Assembly: GCA_038240075.1 (NCBI GenBank)
Contig: JBBSEC010000001.1
Coordinates: 93,222-157,221 of the forward strand
From: DATBAK01 sp038240075
GTDB lineage: Bacteria > Actinomycetota > Acidimicrobiia > IMCC26256 > PALSA-610
Length of the DNA stretch: 64,000 bases
Reading direction: 5' to 3'
Within the stretch, counting starts at the first letter, position 1. The number at the start of each line of letters is the position of its first letter. The translations under genes and the position numbers were made by a program. Of this stretch, positions 42,450 to 52,980 are shown piece after piece. Under the pieces are notes generated by a model. The model was given only the letters and a program-made list of their open reading frames with translations. It was not told the origin of the DNA and did no database searches.

Positions 42450-42464
42450 GGCGGTTTTTCGCCC
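42449..42464 (+). terminator. Weak hairpin after the response regulator gene
   Basis: GGGCG (42449-42453) and CGCCC (42460-42464) form a five-base stem around a GTTTTT loop directly after the TAG. The T-run is in the loop rather than after the stem, so this is at most a partial terminator; transcription may still reach secA. Confidence 0.3.
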
Positions 42465-42490
42465 CGACCAGGAATTCGGGCCTTCACCGA

Positions 42491-42496
42491 TACACT
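42491..42496 (+). promoter_or_regulatory. Putative -10 hexamer of secA
   Basis: TACACT lies ten bases before the secA ATG at 42507. No clear -35 is seen at 16-18 bases. The arrangement again gives a near-leaderless transcript. Confidence 0.45.
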
Positions 42497-42506
42497 TGCT
42501 TGCCGC

Positions 42507-45293
<2,787 letters not shown>

Positions 45294-45308
45294 GACTGCG
45301 ACCCCGTC

Positions 45309-46415
45309 ATGCGTGACTTCACCGATGATCTGCGCGACCTCCGTCGCCGCGTGACCGAGGCGCACACCTATCTGCGCATCGACGACGCGCGCGGGCGGCT
45401 CGTCGCGCTCGAGGCCGACGCAAGCCGTCCCGATCTGTGGGACGACCCCGACAAGGCGCGCCTCGTCACCACCGAGATGGCGCGTGTGCGTGAGGACGTC
45501 GAGCTCGTCGATGGGCTCGACGCTCGCGTCTCCGACCTCGAGACGCTCTACGAGCTCGGCCGTGAGGAAGACGACGACTCCGTCGAGGGCGAGATCGCGT
45601 CGGGAGTGCAGGGGCTCGGCGTCGAGCTCGACCAGCTCGAGCTGCGCGCGTTGTTCACGGGCGATCACGACGAGCGCGACGCGATCTGCGAAGTCCACTC
45701 CGGCGCCGGCGGCACCGACGCGGCGGACTGGGCCGACATGTTGTTGCGCATGTACACGCGCTGGGCGCAGCAAGAGGGCTTCGACGTCGAGCTCGATGAC
45801 CGCAACGAAGGAACCGAGGCGGGAATCTCGTCGGCGACCTTCATCGTGAAGGGTCGCTACGCGTACGGGATGCTGCACGGTGAGAAGGGTGTGCACCGCC
45901 TGATCCGCATCTCACCGTTCGACGCCAACGCGCGCCGTCAGACCGCGTTCGCGTCGTTCGACGCCGTTCCCGCGATCGAGGAAGAGGAAGCGCCCGAGAT
46001 CGACGTCAACGATCTCCGCATCGACACGTACCGGTCGTCCGGCGCGGGTGGTCAGCACGTGAACGTCACCGACTCCGCGGTCCGTATCACGCACCTTCCG
46101 ACCGGCGTCGTCGTGTCGTGCCAGAACGAACGCTCACAGTTGCAGAACCGTGCGAAGGCGATGCAGATCCTTGCCGCCCGCCTCGCGGCGCTGCAGCGCG
46201 AGGAGCGACGCAAGACGATCGAGGAGATGTCGCCCGACAAGCGCGATGTTGCGTTCGGGAGTCAGATCCGCACGTACACGTTGGCGCCGTACCAACTCGT
46301 CAAGGACGAGCGCACCCGCTTCGAGTCGGGGAACGTTGCGGCGGTGCTCGACGGCGATCTCGGCGCCTTCATCGCCGCGTACCTCCAGTGGCGCCGCCAA
46401 CATGAGGGCACATAA
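45309..46415 (+). CDS. prfB: Peptide chain release factor 2
   Basis: Reads UGA and UAA stop codons and triggers peptide release. The 368-residue protein has the N-terminal helical domain, the codon-reading SPF motif (202-204, in RISPFDANARR), and the GGQ motif (247-249) in SSGAGGQHVNVTDSAVR. The frame is continuous: there is no in-frame early TGA and no CTTTGA-type slippery site, so the autoregulatory +1 frameshift of many prfB genes is absent, as in most actinobacteria. The stop is followed by a GC-rich hairpin terminator. Confidence 0.95.
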   Translation: MRDFTDDLRDLRRRVTEAHTYLRIDDARGRLVALEADASRPDLWDDPDKARLVTTEMARVREDVELVDGLDARVSDLETLYELGREEDDDSVEGEIASGVQGLGVELDQLELRALFTGDHDERDAICEVHSGAGGTDAADWADMLLRMYTRWAQQEGFDVELDDRNEGTEAGISSATFIVKGRYAYGMLHGEKGVHRLIRISPFDANARRQTAFASFDAVPAIEEEEAPEIDVNDLRIDTYRSSGAGGQHVNVTDSAVRITHLPTGVVVSCQNERSQLQNRAKAMQILAARLAALQREERRKTIEEMSPDKRDVAFGSQIRTYTLAPYQLVKDERTRFESGNVAAVLDGDLGAFIAAYLQWRRQHEGT

Positions 46416-46430
46416 CCAACTCCTGTGAGA

Positions 46431-46451
46431 CCCCGGCTCGATTCGCCGGGG
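46431..46451 (+). terminator. Hairpin terminator after prfB
   Basis: CCCCGGC (46431-46437) and GCCGGGG (46445-46451) form a seven-base perfect stem with a TCGATTC loop 15 bases after the prfB stop. The following TGTGGTTG is only moderately T-rich. It separates secA-prfB from the ftsE promoter. Confidence 0.5.
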
Positions 46452-46460
46452 TGTGGTTGC

Positions 46461-46466
46461 TACCGT
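46461..46466 (+). promoter_or_regulatory. Putative -10 hexamer of ftsE
   Basis: TACCGT lies ten bases before the ATG at 46477, and directly after the prfB hairpin. It would give a near-leaderless message for ftsEX. Confidence 0.4.
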
Positions 46467-46476
46467 TGACGAACTC

Positions 46477-47163
46477 ATGATTCGCTTCGAGAACGTGTCC
46501 AAGGTCTACAAGGCCGACGTCGTCGCAGTCCGAGACATCACGCTCGAGGTCAACAAGGGCGAGTTCGTCTTCCTCGTCGGTCCTTCCGGATCGGGCAAGT
46601 CGACGCTCCTCAAGCTGCTGCTCCGCGACGAGTTCGCGACGAGCGGCCGCATCCTCGTTGCGGGCCGCGACATCAGCCGCCTCGGTTCGTGGCGCATGCC
46701 GCAGTTGCGCCGCAACATCGGCTGCGTGTTCCAGGACTTCAAGCTGTTGCCGAACAAGACCGTGTACGAGAACGTCGCGTTTGCGCTCGAGGTGATCGGG
46801 AGGCCGCGCAACGTCGTACGCACGCAGGTGCCGCAGATCCTCGACCTCGTCGGGCTCACCAAGAAGTCGCACAACTTCCCCGGTGAGCTCTCGGGCGGTG
46901 AGCAGCAGCGGGTGTCGATCGCGCGGGCGTTCGTCAACCGGCCGCTCATCCTCCTTGCCGACGAGCCCACCGGAAACCTCGACCCGGCGACCACCGTCGG
47001 CATCATGCGTCTGCTCGACCGCATCAACCGAACCGGCACGACCGTGGTGATGGCGACGCACGACCAGCGCATCGTCGACGCGATGCGCCGGCGCGTCGTC
47101 GAGCTCGACCACGGCATGCTCGTGCGTGACCAGACCCGCGGTGTCTACGGGGTCGGGACCTGA
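46477..47163 (+). CDS. ftsE: Cell division ATP-binding protein FtsE
   Basis: The ABC-type ATPase of the FtsEX complex, which activates peptidoglycan hydrolases at the septum. The 228-residue protein has Walker A GPSGSGKST (35-43), the Q-loop VFQDFKLLPNKTVYENVAFAL, the signature LSGGEQQRVSIARAF, Walker B LLADEPTGNLDP and the H-loop MATHDQRIV. The start MIRFENVSKVY is the usual FtsE beginning; an in-frame GTG upstream (46453) has no support. ftsX follows 25 bases on. Confidence 0.94.
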   Translation: MIRFENVSKVYKADVVAVRDITLEVNKGEFVFLVGPSGSGKSTLLKLLLRDEFATSGRILVAGRDISRLGSWRMPQLRRNIGCVFQDFKLLPNKTVYENVAFALEVIGRPRNVVRTQVPQILDLVGLTKKSHNFPGELSGGEQQRVSIARAFVNRPLILLADEPTGNLDPATTVGIMRLLDRINRTGTTVVMATHDQRIVDAMRRRVVELDHGMLVRDQTRGVYGVGT

Positions 47164-47188
47164 ATACTGAGCCGGAAAGGCTTCCACT

Positions 47189-48070
47189 TTGTCGCGCCTG
47201 AGGTACTTCGTACGCGAGACCCTCATCTCCCTCCGCCGCAACGTCATGATGACGATCGCGGGGATCATGACCGTCTTCATCTCGTTGACGTTGTTCGGCG
47301 GCATCCTCGTCGTCGAGCGCGCGGTCGACCACGGCACTTCCACGTGGCGCCACAACGTCGAGCTCGAAGTGTGGATGGACGTGAAGGCGACCGGTCCGCA
47401 GATCGCGACGATCAAGAACGAGCTCGCGTCGGATCCGCAGGTGAAGTCGATTCATTTCGTGAGCCACACCGAGGCGTACTCGATCTTCAAGAAGCTCGAA
47501 CGCGGCAACCACGCGCTGCTCGAGAGCATCACACCGGAGAACCTGCCGGTGTCGTTCCTCGTCGTCCCGAAGGACGCCAAGTTCACCCCCAATGTCGCGG
47601 GACGATTCTCGGGCCGGAGCGGTGTCTCCAACGTCACGACGGCCGACAAGCAGATCAAGGCGCTGCTGCACGGGATCCATATCGTGCGGGCCATCTTCTG
47701 GGCGATGGCCGGCGTGCTGCTTGCGGCGTCGGTGTTCCTGATCGTCAACACGATCCGCCTCGCGACTTACGCGCGCCGTCGCGAGATCGAGGTGATGAAG
47801 CTCGTCGGAGCCTCGAACTGGTTCGTGCGTGTGCCGTTCCTCGCCGAGGGCTTCGTGCAGGGCGCGATCGGCGCGGGGCTCGCGTTCGGGGGCGTCTTCC
47901 TGCTCGAGTCGTGGCTCGGTGGGGTGCTGGCGCGCAGCAAGAACCTCTTCTCGACCTTCTACCTCGGGTCGGCCGACGCCTTCTTCGCCGGCATCATCGT
48001 GCTCGTGATCGGCATCTCCATCGGTGTGCTCGGCTCGCTGATCGGCATCCGCCGCTTCCTCGAGGCCTGA
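47189..48070 (+). CDS. ftsX: Cell division permease-like protein FtsX
   Basis: The membrane partner of FtsE; its outer loop binds a hydrolase (RipC in mycobacteria). The 293-residue protein begins with TTG at 47189, after GGAAAGG. Topology: cytoplasmic start (RLRYFVRETLISLRRN), helix 1 near 20-42, outside domain about 43-165 (VELEVWMDVKATGPQIA, LLESITPENLPVSFLVVPKD), then three helices near 170, 220 and 270 (FWAMAGVLLAASVFLIVNTIRL...). IVNTIRLATYARRREIEVMKLVGAS is the typical FtsX cytoplasmic loop. Confidence 0.93.
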   Translation: MSRLRYFVRETLISLRRNVMMTIAGIMTVFISLTLFGGILVVERAVDHGTSTWRHNVELEVWMDVKATGPQIATIKNELASDPQVKSIHFVSHTEAYSIFKKLERGNHALLESITPENLPVSFLVVPKDAKFTPNVAGRFSGRSGVSNVTTADKQIKALLHGIHIVRAIFWAMAGVLLAASVFLIVNTIRLATYARRREIEVMKLVGASNWFVRVPFLAEGFVQGAIGAGLAFGGVFLLESWLGGVLARSKNLFSTFYLGSADAFFAGIIVLVIGISIGVLGSLIGIRRFLEA

Positions 48071-48102
48071 CCGCACGCTGACGGAAGCGTGACGCGAACA
48101 GG

Positions 48103-48120
48103 GCCCCGCTCGCGCGGGGC
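48103..48120. terminator. Bidirectional hairpin terminator between ftsX and the peroxiredoxin gene
   Basis: GCCCCGC (48103-48109), loop TCGC, GCGGGGC (48114-48120): a perfect seven-base stem lying between two convergent genes whose stops are at 48070 and 48144. No clear U-tract follows in either direction, as is common in GC-rich actinobacteria. Confidence 0.6.
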
Positions 48121-48143
48121 ACTTCGCAATCGGTGACCGGGTG

Positions 48144-48779
48144 TTACTTGTTGGGCTGCGGCGTCACCCGGAGGTAGGGCTTCAGTGCCTTCCAACCCTT
48201 GGGGAACTTCGCCTTCGCGTCCTCGTCGGAGACCGTGCCGGCGATGATGACGTCGTCGCCGTCCTTCCAGTTCACCGGCGTCGACACGCTGTACTTGGCC
48301 GTGAGCTGCAGCGAGTCGATGACCCGCAGGATCTCGTCGAAGTTGCGACCGGTGCTCGCGGGGTAGGTGATGATGAGCTTCACCTTCTTGTCGGGCCCGA
48401 TGATGAAGACCGACCGCACCGTGAGCGTGTCGTTCGCGTTCGGGTGGATCATGTCGTAGAGGTCCGAGACCTTGTGATCGTCATCGGCGATCAGGGGGAA
48501 GTTCAGCTTCGCGCCCTGGGTCTCCTCGATGTCGCCGGCCCAGCCCTTGTGCGATTCGAGCGGGTCGACGCTGAGGCCGACAACCTTGACGTTGCGCTTG
48601 TCCCACTCCGGCTTGAGCTTCGCCACGGCGCCGAGCTCGGTGGTGCAGACCGGCGTGTAGTCCTTCGGGTGGGAGAACAGGACGCCCCAGCCGTCGCCGA
48701 GGTAGTCGTAGAGCGTGATCGTGCCTTCGGTCGATTCTGCGGTGAAGTCGGGCGCAACGTCGCCCAGTCGGAGTGCCAT
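48144..48779 (-). CDS. 1-Cys peroxiredoxin (Prx6 type)
   Basis: Reduces hydrogen peroxide and organic hydroperoxides. The 211-residue protein has LGDVAPDFTAESTEGT, the peroxidatic Cys45 in SHPKDYTPVCTTELG, and the long C-terminal extension (VSTPVNWKDGDDVIIAGTV...WKALKPYLRVTPQ) that marks the Prx6 group; no second conserved Cys is seen. Length equals the family norm. It starts at ATG 48779 with AGAGG upstream, and is convergent with ftsX and divergent from the second MFS gene. Confidence 0.93.
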   Translation of the reverse strand: MALRLGDVAPDFTAESTEGTITLYDYLGDGWGVLFSHPKDYTPVCTTELGAVAKLKPEWDKRNVKVVGLSVDPLESHKGWAGDIEETQGAKLNFPLIADDDHKVSDLYDMIHPNANDTLTVRSVFIIGPDKKVKLIITYPASTGRNFDEILRVIDSLQLTAKYSVSTPVNWKDGDDVIIAGTVSDEDAKAKFPKGWKALKPYLRVTPQPNK

Positions 48780-48869
48780 ATGGCAGCGCCTCTTTCGATC
48801 GTCTTCGGCCGGTTCGGGCACGGGCGGGGCCCGTGGCTGAAAATCGACCTTGGTGGTCAGGATTTGCTC

Positions 48870-48897
48870 TGACAACCGCGAGGGCGTCGGTACGATT
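48870..48897 (+). promoter_or_regulatory. Promoter of the second MFS gene
   Basis: CTGACA (48870-48875) and TACGAT (48892-48897) are separated by 16 bases; the first matches the sigma-70 -35 at five of six positions. Only five bases lie between the -10 and the GTG at 48903, so the transcript would be leaderless. Confidence 0.55.
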
Positions 48898-48902
48898 CCC
48901 CG

Positions 48903-50165
48903 GTGTCGGGACGTCTGCGCGCCGCCGTTGCCAGGACGGCCGTCGATATCGGGCCGCTGCGGGCGTCGCGCGACTTCCGTCTGCTGTGGCTCGGTGAGCT
49001 GATCTCGCAGACCGGGAGCCAGGTCACCACGGTCGCGTTGTTCGTGCAGGTCGACCGGATCACGCACTCGGCCGCGGCGGTCGGCTTCATCGGGCTCGCG
49101 CAGCTGCTCCCGATGATCGTCGCGTCGGTGCTGATCGGGCCGGTCATCGACCGCCGCAACCGGCGCCACGTGCTCCTGGCCGCGCAGGTCGGTCTCGGCC
49201 TGTCGTCGGCGATCCTGCTGGTCGCCGCCTTCTCCGACCATCCGGTGCTCGCGGTGCTCTACGGCGCCGCCGCGATCAACGGCGGGTTCGTCGCGGTCTC
49301 GATGCCGACCCGCTCCGCGATGACCCCCAACCTCGTGCCCGCCGACATGCTGCCGGCGGCGGCGGCGATCAACCAGGTGATGTGGAACGTCGCCGCGATC
49401 GCCGGGCCCGCCCTCGGCGGCCTCATCGTCGCTCAGATCGGCCTGACCTGGGCCTACGGCTTCGACGTCGCGACCTACGGGGTCGCGATCCTCTTCGTGC
49501 TGCTCCTGCGCCCCACACCGCCCGTTCCCGCCGCCGACGGCGAGCCGGAGGGCTGGGAGGCGATCAAGGAGGGCTTCGGCTTCCTGCGGGGACGCCGGGT
49601 GCTGCAGTCGACCTTCGCGGTCGACCTCGTGGCGATGATCTTCGGGATGCCGCGGGCGCTCTTCCCGCGGTTGGCGGTCGTGCAGTTCCACCGCGGCCCT
49701 CAGGTGGTCGGCCTCCTGTTCTCCGCGTTGTCGGTCGGCGCGCTGATCGGTGCGCTCACCTCGGGCTGGGTCGGCACGGTGCGCCGGCCCGGCCGCGCGA
49801 TCCTCGCCGCAGTGACGATCTGGGGACTCGCCGTGGTCGGCTTCGGGCTCTCGGGCACGAACCTCTGGCTTGCGTTTTGCTTTCTCGCGATCGCCGGCGC
49901 CGCGGATGTGATCTCCGCGGTGTTCCGCTCGTCGTCACAGCAACTCATCGTGCCCGACTCGTTACGCGGCCGGCTGAGCGCGCTCAACATCCTCGTCGTC
50001 GCGGGCGGCGCTCGTCTCGGCGACTTCGAAGCGGGCGTCGCGGGCTCGCTGTTCTCACCGTTCACCGCGGTCGTGAGCGGCGGTGTGCTCTGTCTCTGCG
50101 GCGTCGGCGTGATCGCGGCGGCCGTGCCGAAGTTCGCGCGATGGCAGGTCGGCGAACCCGCGTGA
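48903..50165 (+). CDS. MFS transporter (EntS/MFS_3-like)
   Basis: A 420-residue membrane protein with about 12 helices and the loop IGPVIDRRNRRHVLLAAQ after helix 2. RASRDFRLLWLGELIS at the start, AGPALGGLIVAQIGLTWAYGFDVATY near 165, and RSSSQQLIVPDSLRGRLSALNIL near 345 are shared with the transporter at 2932-4221, so this is its paralogue. The cargo is unknown; exporters of this group include siderophore and drug pumps. GTG start next to its own promoter. The next gene starts 69 bases after its stop. Confidence 0.85.
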   Translation: MSGRLRAAVARTAVDIGPLRASRDFRLLWLGELISQTGSQVTTVALFVQVDRITHSAAAVGFIGLAQLLPMIVASVLIGPVIDRRNRRHVLLAAQVGLGLSSAILLVAAFSDHPVLAVLYGAAAINGGFVAVSMPTRSAMTPNLVPADMLPAAAAINQVMWNVAAIAGPALGGLIVAQIGLTWAYGFDVATYGVAILFVLLLRPTPPVPAADGEPEGWEAIKEGFGFLRGRRVLQSTFAVDLVAMIFGMPRALFPRLAVVQFHRGPQVVGLLFSALSVGALIGALTSGWVGTVRRPGRAILAAVTIWGLAVVGFGLSGTNLWLAFCFLAIAGAADVISAVFRSSSQQLIVPDSLRGRLSALNILVVAGGARLGDFEAGVAGSLFSPFTAVVSGGVLCLCGVGVIAAAVPKFARWQVGEPA

Positions 50166-50234
50166 CGCGGATTTTGCCGAACCTCACGCGCGGTGCAATT
50201 GACCGGCGGCCGTCGGCGCGATTGACTCCCGCTC

Positions 50235-50696
50235 GTGGCTGGATATTCGGGGACGGTGCTGCCGAAGAAACTCGGCATCACCGAAGGGTCACGGGTCGCG
50301 TTGGTTGGCGCGCCCGTCGGCTTCGATCATGAACTGACACCGCTGCCCGACGGCGTGCGCATGCTCAAACAGCCGCGCTCGAATCTCGATGTCGTCGTGT
50401 TCTTCGTGACGCGTCGCGCGGAGCTCGAGCGCCGCTTTCCGCGACTCGCCGCCGTGTTGGCGTGCGACGGTGGGCTGTGGGTCGCGTGGCCGAAGCGCAA
50501 CGCGGGTGTCGCGACCGACCTCTGCGAACGCGACGTGCGCGATGTCGGGCTGGCCGGTGGGCTCGTCGACAACAAGGTGTGCGCGGTCGACGACGTGTGG
50601 TCGAGCCTGCGGTTCGTCTACCGGCTCTCCGACCGTCCGCAGAAGCCCCGCAACGGAACGGCGCGCCAGGCACGCGTGGGAACACTGCACCGCTGA
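50235..50696 (+). CDS. DUF3052-family protein
   Basis: The 153-residue protein begins MAGYSGTVLPKKLGITEGSRVALVGAP, the clear DUF3052 start, followed by LDVVVFFVTRRAELERRF, GGLWVAWPKRNAGVATDL and VCAVDDVWSSLRFVYRLSDR. It is a small soluble domain common in actinobacteria; mycobacterial members are linked to growth under stress, but no activity is established. GTG 50235 is the start that fits the family. A short basic tail ends it. Confidence 0.88.
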   Translation: MAGYSGTVLPKKLGITEGSRVALVGAPVGFDHELTPLPDGVRMLKQPRSNLDVVVFFVTRRAELERRFPRLAAVLACDGGLWVAWPKRNAGVATDLCERDVRDVGLAGGLVDNKVCAVDDVWSSLRFVYRLSDRPQKPRNGTARQARVGTLHR

Positions 50697-50703
50697 GCGA
50701 CGT

Positions 50704-50709
50704 TAAGTT
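50704..50709 (+). promoter_or_regulatory. Putative -10 hexamer of the SRAP gene
   Basis: TAAGTT lies six bases before the GTG at 50716, giving a leaderless message. Because the catalytic Cys is residue 2, exact start choice matters here and the promoter supports the GTG. Confidence 0.4.
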
Positions 50710-50715
50710 CGCGTC

Positions 50716-51462
50716 GTGTGTGGTCGGTACGTGTCGGTGTCGTCGCCGACTCTTCTCGCGGAGCAGTTGCACGTCGACGAGGTCCGGGCGGCCGACGTCG
50801 AGGCCAACTACAACGTCACGCCGCGCACAGAGGTGCCGGTGGTCGCCGAGTCCGTCTCGCCCGACGGTGACCGGCTCCGGGTCCTCGATCGGGTCCGCTG
50901 GGGCCTGGTGCCGTCCTGGGCCAAGGATCTCTCCGTCGGCGACCGGCTGATCAACGCCCGGGCCGAGGGTCTCTCGGAGAAGCCCGCCTACCGCAAGGCG
51001 TTCGAACGCCGGCGGTGTCTCATGCCGGCCGACGGCTTCTACGAGTGGCGCGTCGTGCCCGGCAGTCACGGCAAGCGGAAGCAGAAGCAGCCGTACTTCA
51101 TCGCGCGCGTCGACCGCGAGCCGATGGCGTTCGCGGGCCTCTACGAGGTGTGGCGCGATCGGGCCGACCCGGAGGCCGAGTGGGTGCGCTCGTGCGCGAT
51201 CATCACCACGGCCGCGAACGAGAAGCTCGAGCCGATCCACGATCGGATGCCCGTCGTGCTGGCGGAGCGTGATTGGGCCGAGTGGCTCGACCCCGACGCG
51301 CGCAACACCACGCCGTTGGCGCGGTTGCTCGTGCCCGCGCCGAGTGACGACTTCCTCTGCTATCCGGTGTCGACGCTCGTGAACAAGCCCGACAACCAGG
51401 GACCGGAGCTGCTCGACGAGGTCGCGGAAGCGACGGTCGGCGAACCCGGAATGTTCAATTGA
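50716..51462 (+). CDS. SRAP-domain DNA-protein crosslink protein (HMCES/YedK type)
   Basis: SRAP proteins form a covalent bond with abasic sites in single-stranded DNA and shield them. In this 248-residue protein Cys2 (MCGRY) is the crosslinking nucleophile once the initiating Met is removed. Asn80 (LINARAEG), Glu110 (ADGFYEWR) and His175 (EPIHDRMPV) complete the known active site, and WGLVPSWA near 62-69 is another family landmark. All residues are intact. Its last bases overlap the convergent TetR gene by eight. Confidence 0.92.
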   Translation: MCGRYVSVSSPTLLAEQLHVDEVRAADVEANYNVTPRTEVPVVAESVSPDGDRLRVLDRVRWGLVPSWAKDLSVGDRLINARAEGLSEKPAYRKAFERRRCLMPADGFYEWRVVPGSHGKRKQKQPYFIARVDREPMAFAGLYEVWRDRADPEAEWVRSCAIITTAANEKLEPIHDRMPVVLAERDWAEWLDPDARNTTPLARLLVPAPSDDFLCYPVSTLVNKPDNQGPELLDEVAEATVGEPGMFN

Positions 51463-52069
51463 CTTCGAGCGCACTGCGCAACACGTCGATGACGTGCTCG
51501 CGGCGCACGGCCAGCGATGCCGGTGACATCGGCTCGTCGTCGAGCAGACCACCGATGAGTGGCGCGTCGGAGAAGTACGACAGCACGGCGCCATAGCCGG
51601 TGAGCAGCAGCTGACGCGTGTCGTACGTGCGGAGCCGGCCGGCGTCCATCTCGCGCTGGAGAAACGCGGCACCGCGATCGAACAGCGGCCGGAGCAGCGC
51701 CGTGAGCTCACCTTCGAGCATGGGCCCACCTTCGAGCGCCTCGCGGCGCGCGAGGCGCACGAAGTCGGGATGCTCTTCGAAGAACGTGAACGCCGCGCGC
51801 AGCACCTGCTCGACCTGCCGCCAGCCTTCGCGCGGTCCGGTCGTCGCCTGCTCGACGAGATCGGCCCAGTCGGCGAACGCGTCGATCAGCACCTCGCGGT
51901 AGAGAGCGTCCTTCGACGGGAAGTGGTGCAGGAGGCTCGGGCGCCGGATGCCGACCTCGTCGGCGATGTCGTTCAGACTGGTGCCCGCGAAGCCATGATC
52001 GGAGAAGCGGGCCCGGGCGACGGTGAGGATCTGCTCCCGCGTGGTCGGACTCGACGCAGGGAGCACCAT
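51455..52069 (-). CDS. TetR-family transcriptional regulator
   Basis: A 204-residue regulator with the N-terminal HTH: REQILTVARARFSDHGFAGTSLNDIADEVGIRRPSLLHHFPSKDALYREVL, and an all-helical ligand domain. It is divergent from the acyl-CoA desaturase gene, with a TetR-like operator between them, so it most likely represses the desaturase and itself in response to a lipid ligand. LFDRGAAFLQREMDAGRL near 130 is common in fatty-acid-related regulators of this group. Start at ATG 52069. Confidence 0.9.
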   Translation of the reverse strand: MVLPASSPTTREQILTVARARFSDHGFAGTSLNDIADEVGIRRPSLLHHFPSKDALYREVLIDAFADWADLVEQATTGPREGWRQVEQVLRAAFTFFEEHPDFVRLARREALEGGPMLEGELTALLRPLFDRGAAFLQREMDAGRLRTYDTRQLLLTGYGAVLSYFSDAPLIGGLLDDEPMSPASLAVRREHVIDVLRSALEVN

Positions 52070-52076
52070 GACCCGC

Positions 52077-52082
52077 AGGCTA
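52077..52082 (-). promoter_or_regulatory. Putative -10 hexamer of the TetR gene
   Basis: On the minus strand TAGCCT is seven bases before the ATG at 52069, giving a leaderless transcript. The operator at 52133-52148 is about 50 bases upstream. Confidence 0.4.
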
Positions 52083-52132
52083 GGCGCATCGCAGCAACCC
52101 GGGTGTGTGAATGCCCTGGTGAGCGACTTCTA

Positions 52133-52157
52133 CCTACCGGTCCGTAGGCGTTAGGAT
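52133..52157. promoter_or_regulatory. TetR-type operator and -10 of the desaturase gene
   Basis: CCTACCGGTCCGTAGG (52133-52148) has inverted CCTAC/GTAGG arms around a CGGTCC centre, close to known TetR operators of the TACCGAC-type. It ends three bases before TAGGAT (52152-52157), the probable -10, which is nine bases before the ATG at 52167. A protein bound here would cover the spacer between -35 and -10 and block the desaturase promoter. Confidence 0.6.
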
Positions 52158-52166
52158 TCACGGCCG

Positions 52167-52925
52167 ATGCACGTGCTGCTCACCCTCATCCTGCCGGCGC
52201 TCGCCTTTGCCTTCGTGATCACCGAGATCGCGATCCTCGCGACGACGGTCTACCTGCACCGCGCCCTCAGCCACCGCGCCCTGGCGATCCGCCCGGCCGC
52301 CGCGCTGCCGTTCCGCATCTTCTTGTGGATCACGACCGGCATGCGTCCGCGCGAGTGGGTTGCGGTGCACCGCAGGCACCACGCCGCGACCGACACCGTC
52401 GACGATCCGCACAGCCCGATCGTTCATGGGTTCTGGCGCGTGCAGCTCGGCAACGTCGGGTTGTACAAGAAGGTCGCGGGCGACGAGGTCGCGGTGAAGC
52501 GCTACGCGCGCGATCTTCCGGCCGACCGGCTCGACCGCGCGCTGTTCGACCACGCGTTGCTCGGCTTGGGCGTCGGGATCGTGATCGCGATGGGGATCAC
52601 GTCGCTCGTCGGGCTCGGTTGGCAGGTCGGACTGCTCGGTTCGCTCCTGCACGCGTTCACGTACGTGATGCTGTCGGGTGCGATCAACGCGGTCGGTCAC
52701 ACCTACGGAAGCCGTCCGCAGGAGAACTCCGCGACCAACGGGCAGCTGCTCGCGTTGGTGACCGCCGGCGAAGGCCTGCACAACAACCACCACGCCGCGC
52801 CGACGTCGGCGACGTTCGCGTTGCACGGCGAGCTCGATCCCGGTTGGTTGTTGATCCGCGTGCTGCGCCGCTTCGGCCTTGCGACCGTTCGCCACGACGA
52901 AGTGAAGCTCAAGCAGGTCGCGTAG
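52167..52925 (+). CDS. Acyl-CoA/fatty acid desaturase (delta-9 type)
   Basis: A 252-residue membrane diiron enzyme that puts a double bond into fatty acyl chains. The three histidine boxes are present: HRALSH (31-36), HRRHH (68-72) and HNNHH (205-209), plus NAVGHTYGSR near 174. Four or so hydrophobic segments flank them. It is shorter than plant or mycobacterial DesA3 (no long N-terminal part). The adjacent TetR gene and operator imply control by membrane-lipid status. Electrons would have to come from a separate reductase not seen here. Confidence 0.9.
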   Translation: MHVLLTLILPALAFAFVITEIAILATTVYLHRALSHRALAIRPAAALPFRIFLWITTGMRPREWVAVHRRHHAATDTVDDPHSPIVHGFWRVQLGNVGLYKKVAGDEVAVKRYARDLPADRLDRALFDHALLGLGVGIVIAMGITSLVGLGWQVGLLGSLLHAFTYVMLSGAINAVGHTYGSRPQENSATNGQLLALVTAGEGLHNNHHAAPTSATFALHGELDPGWLLIRVLRRFGLATVRHDEVKLKQVA

Positions 52926-52980
52926 ACCGTCTCCACCCGCCCCCAAGCAGCACGCGCGTGTCGCGCGGTGACGCGGCAAG

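Noticed and set aside
45309..45400. Programmed frameshift in prfB
   Set aside because: The reading frame is continuous from ATG to stop and no slippery CTTTGA is present.
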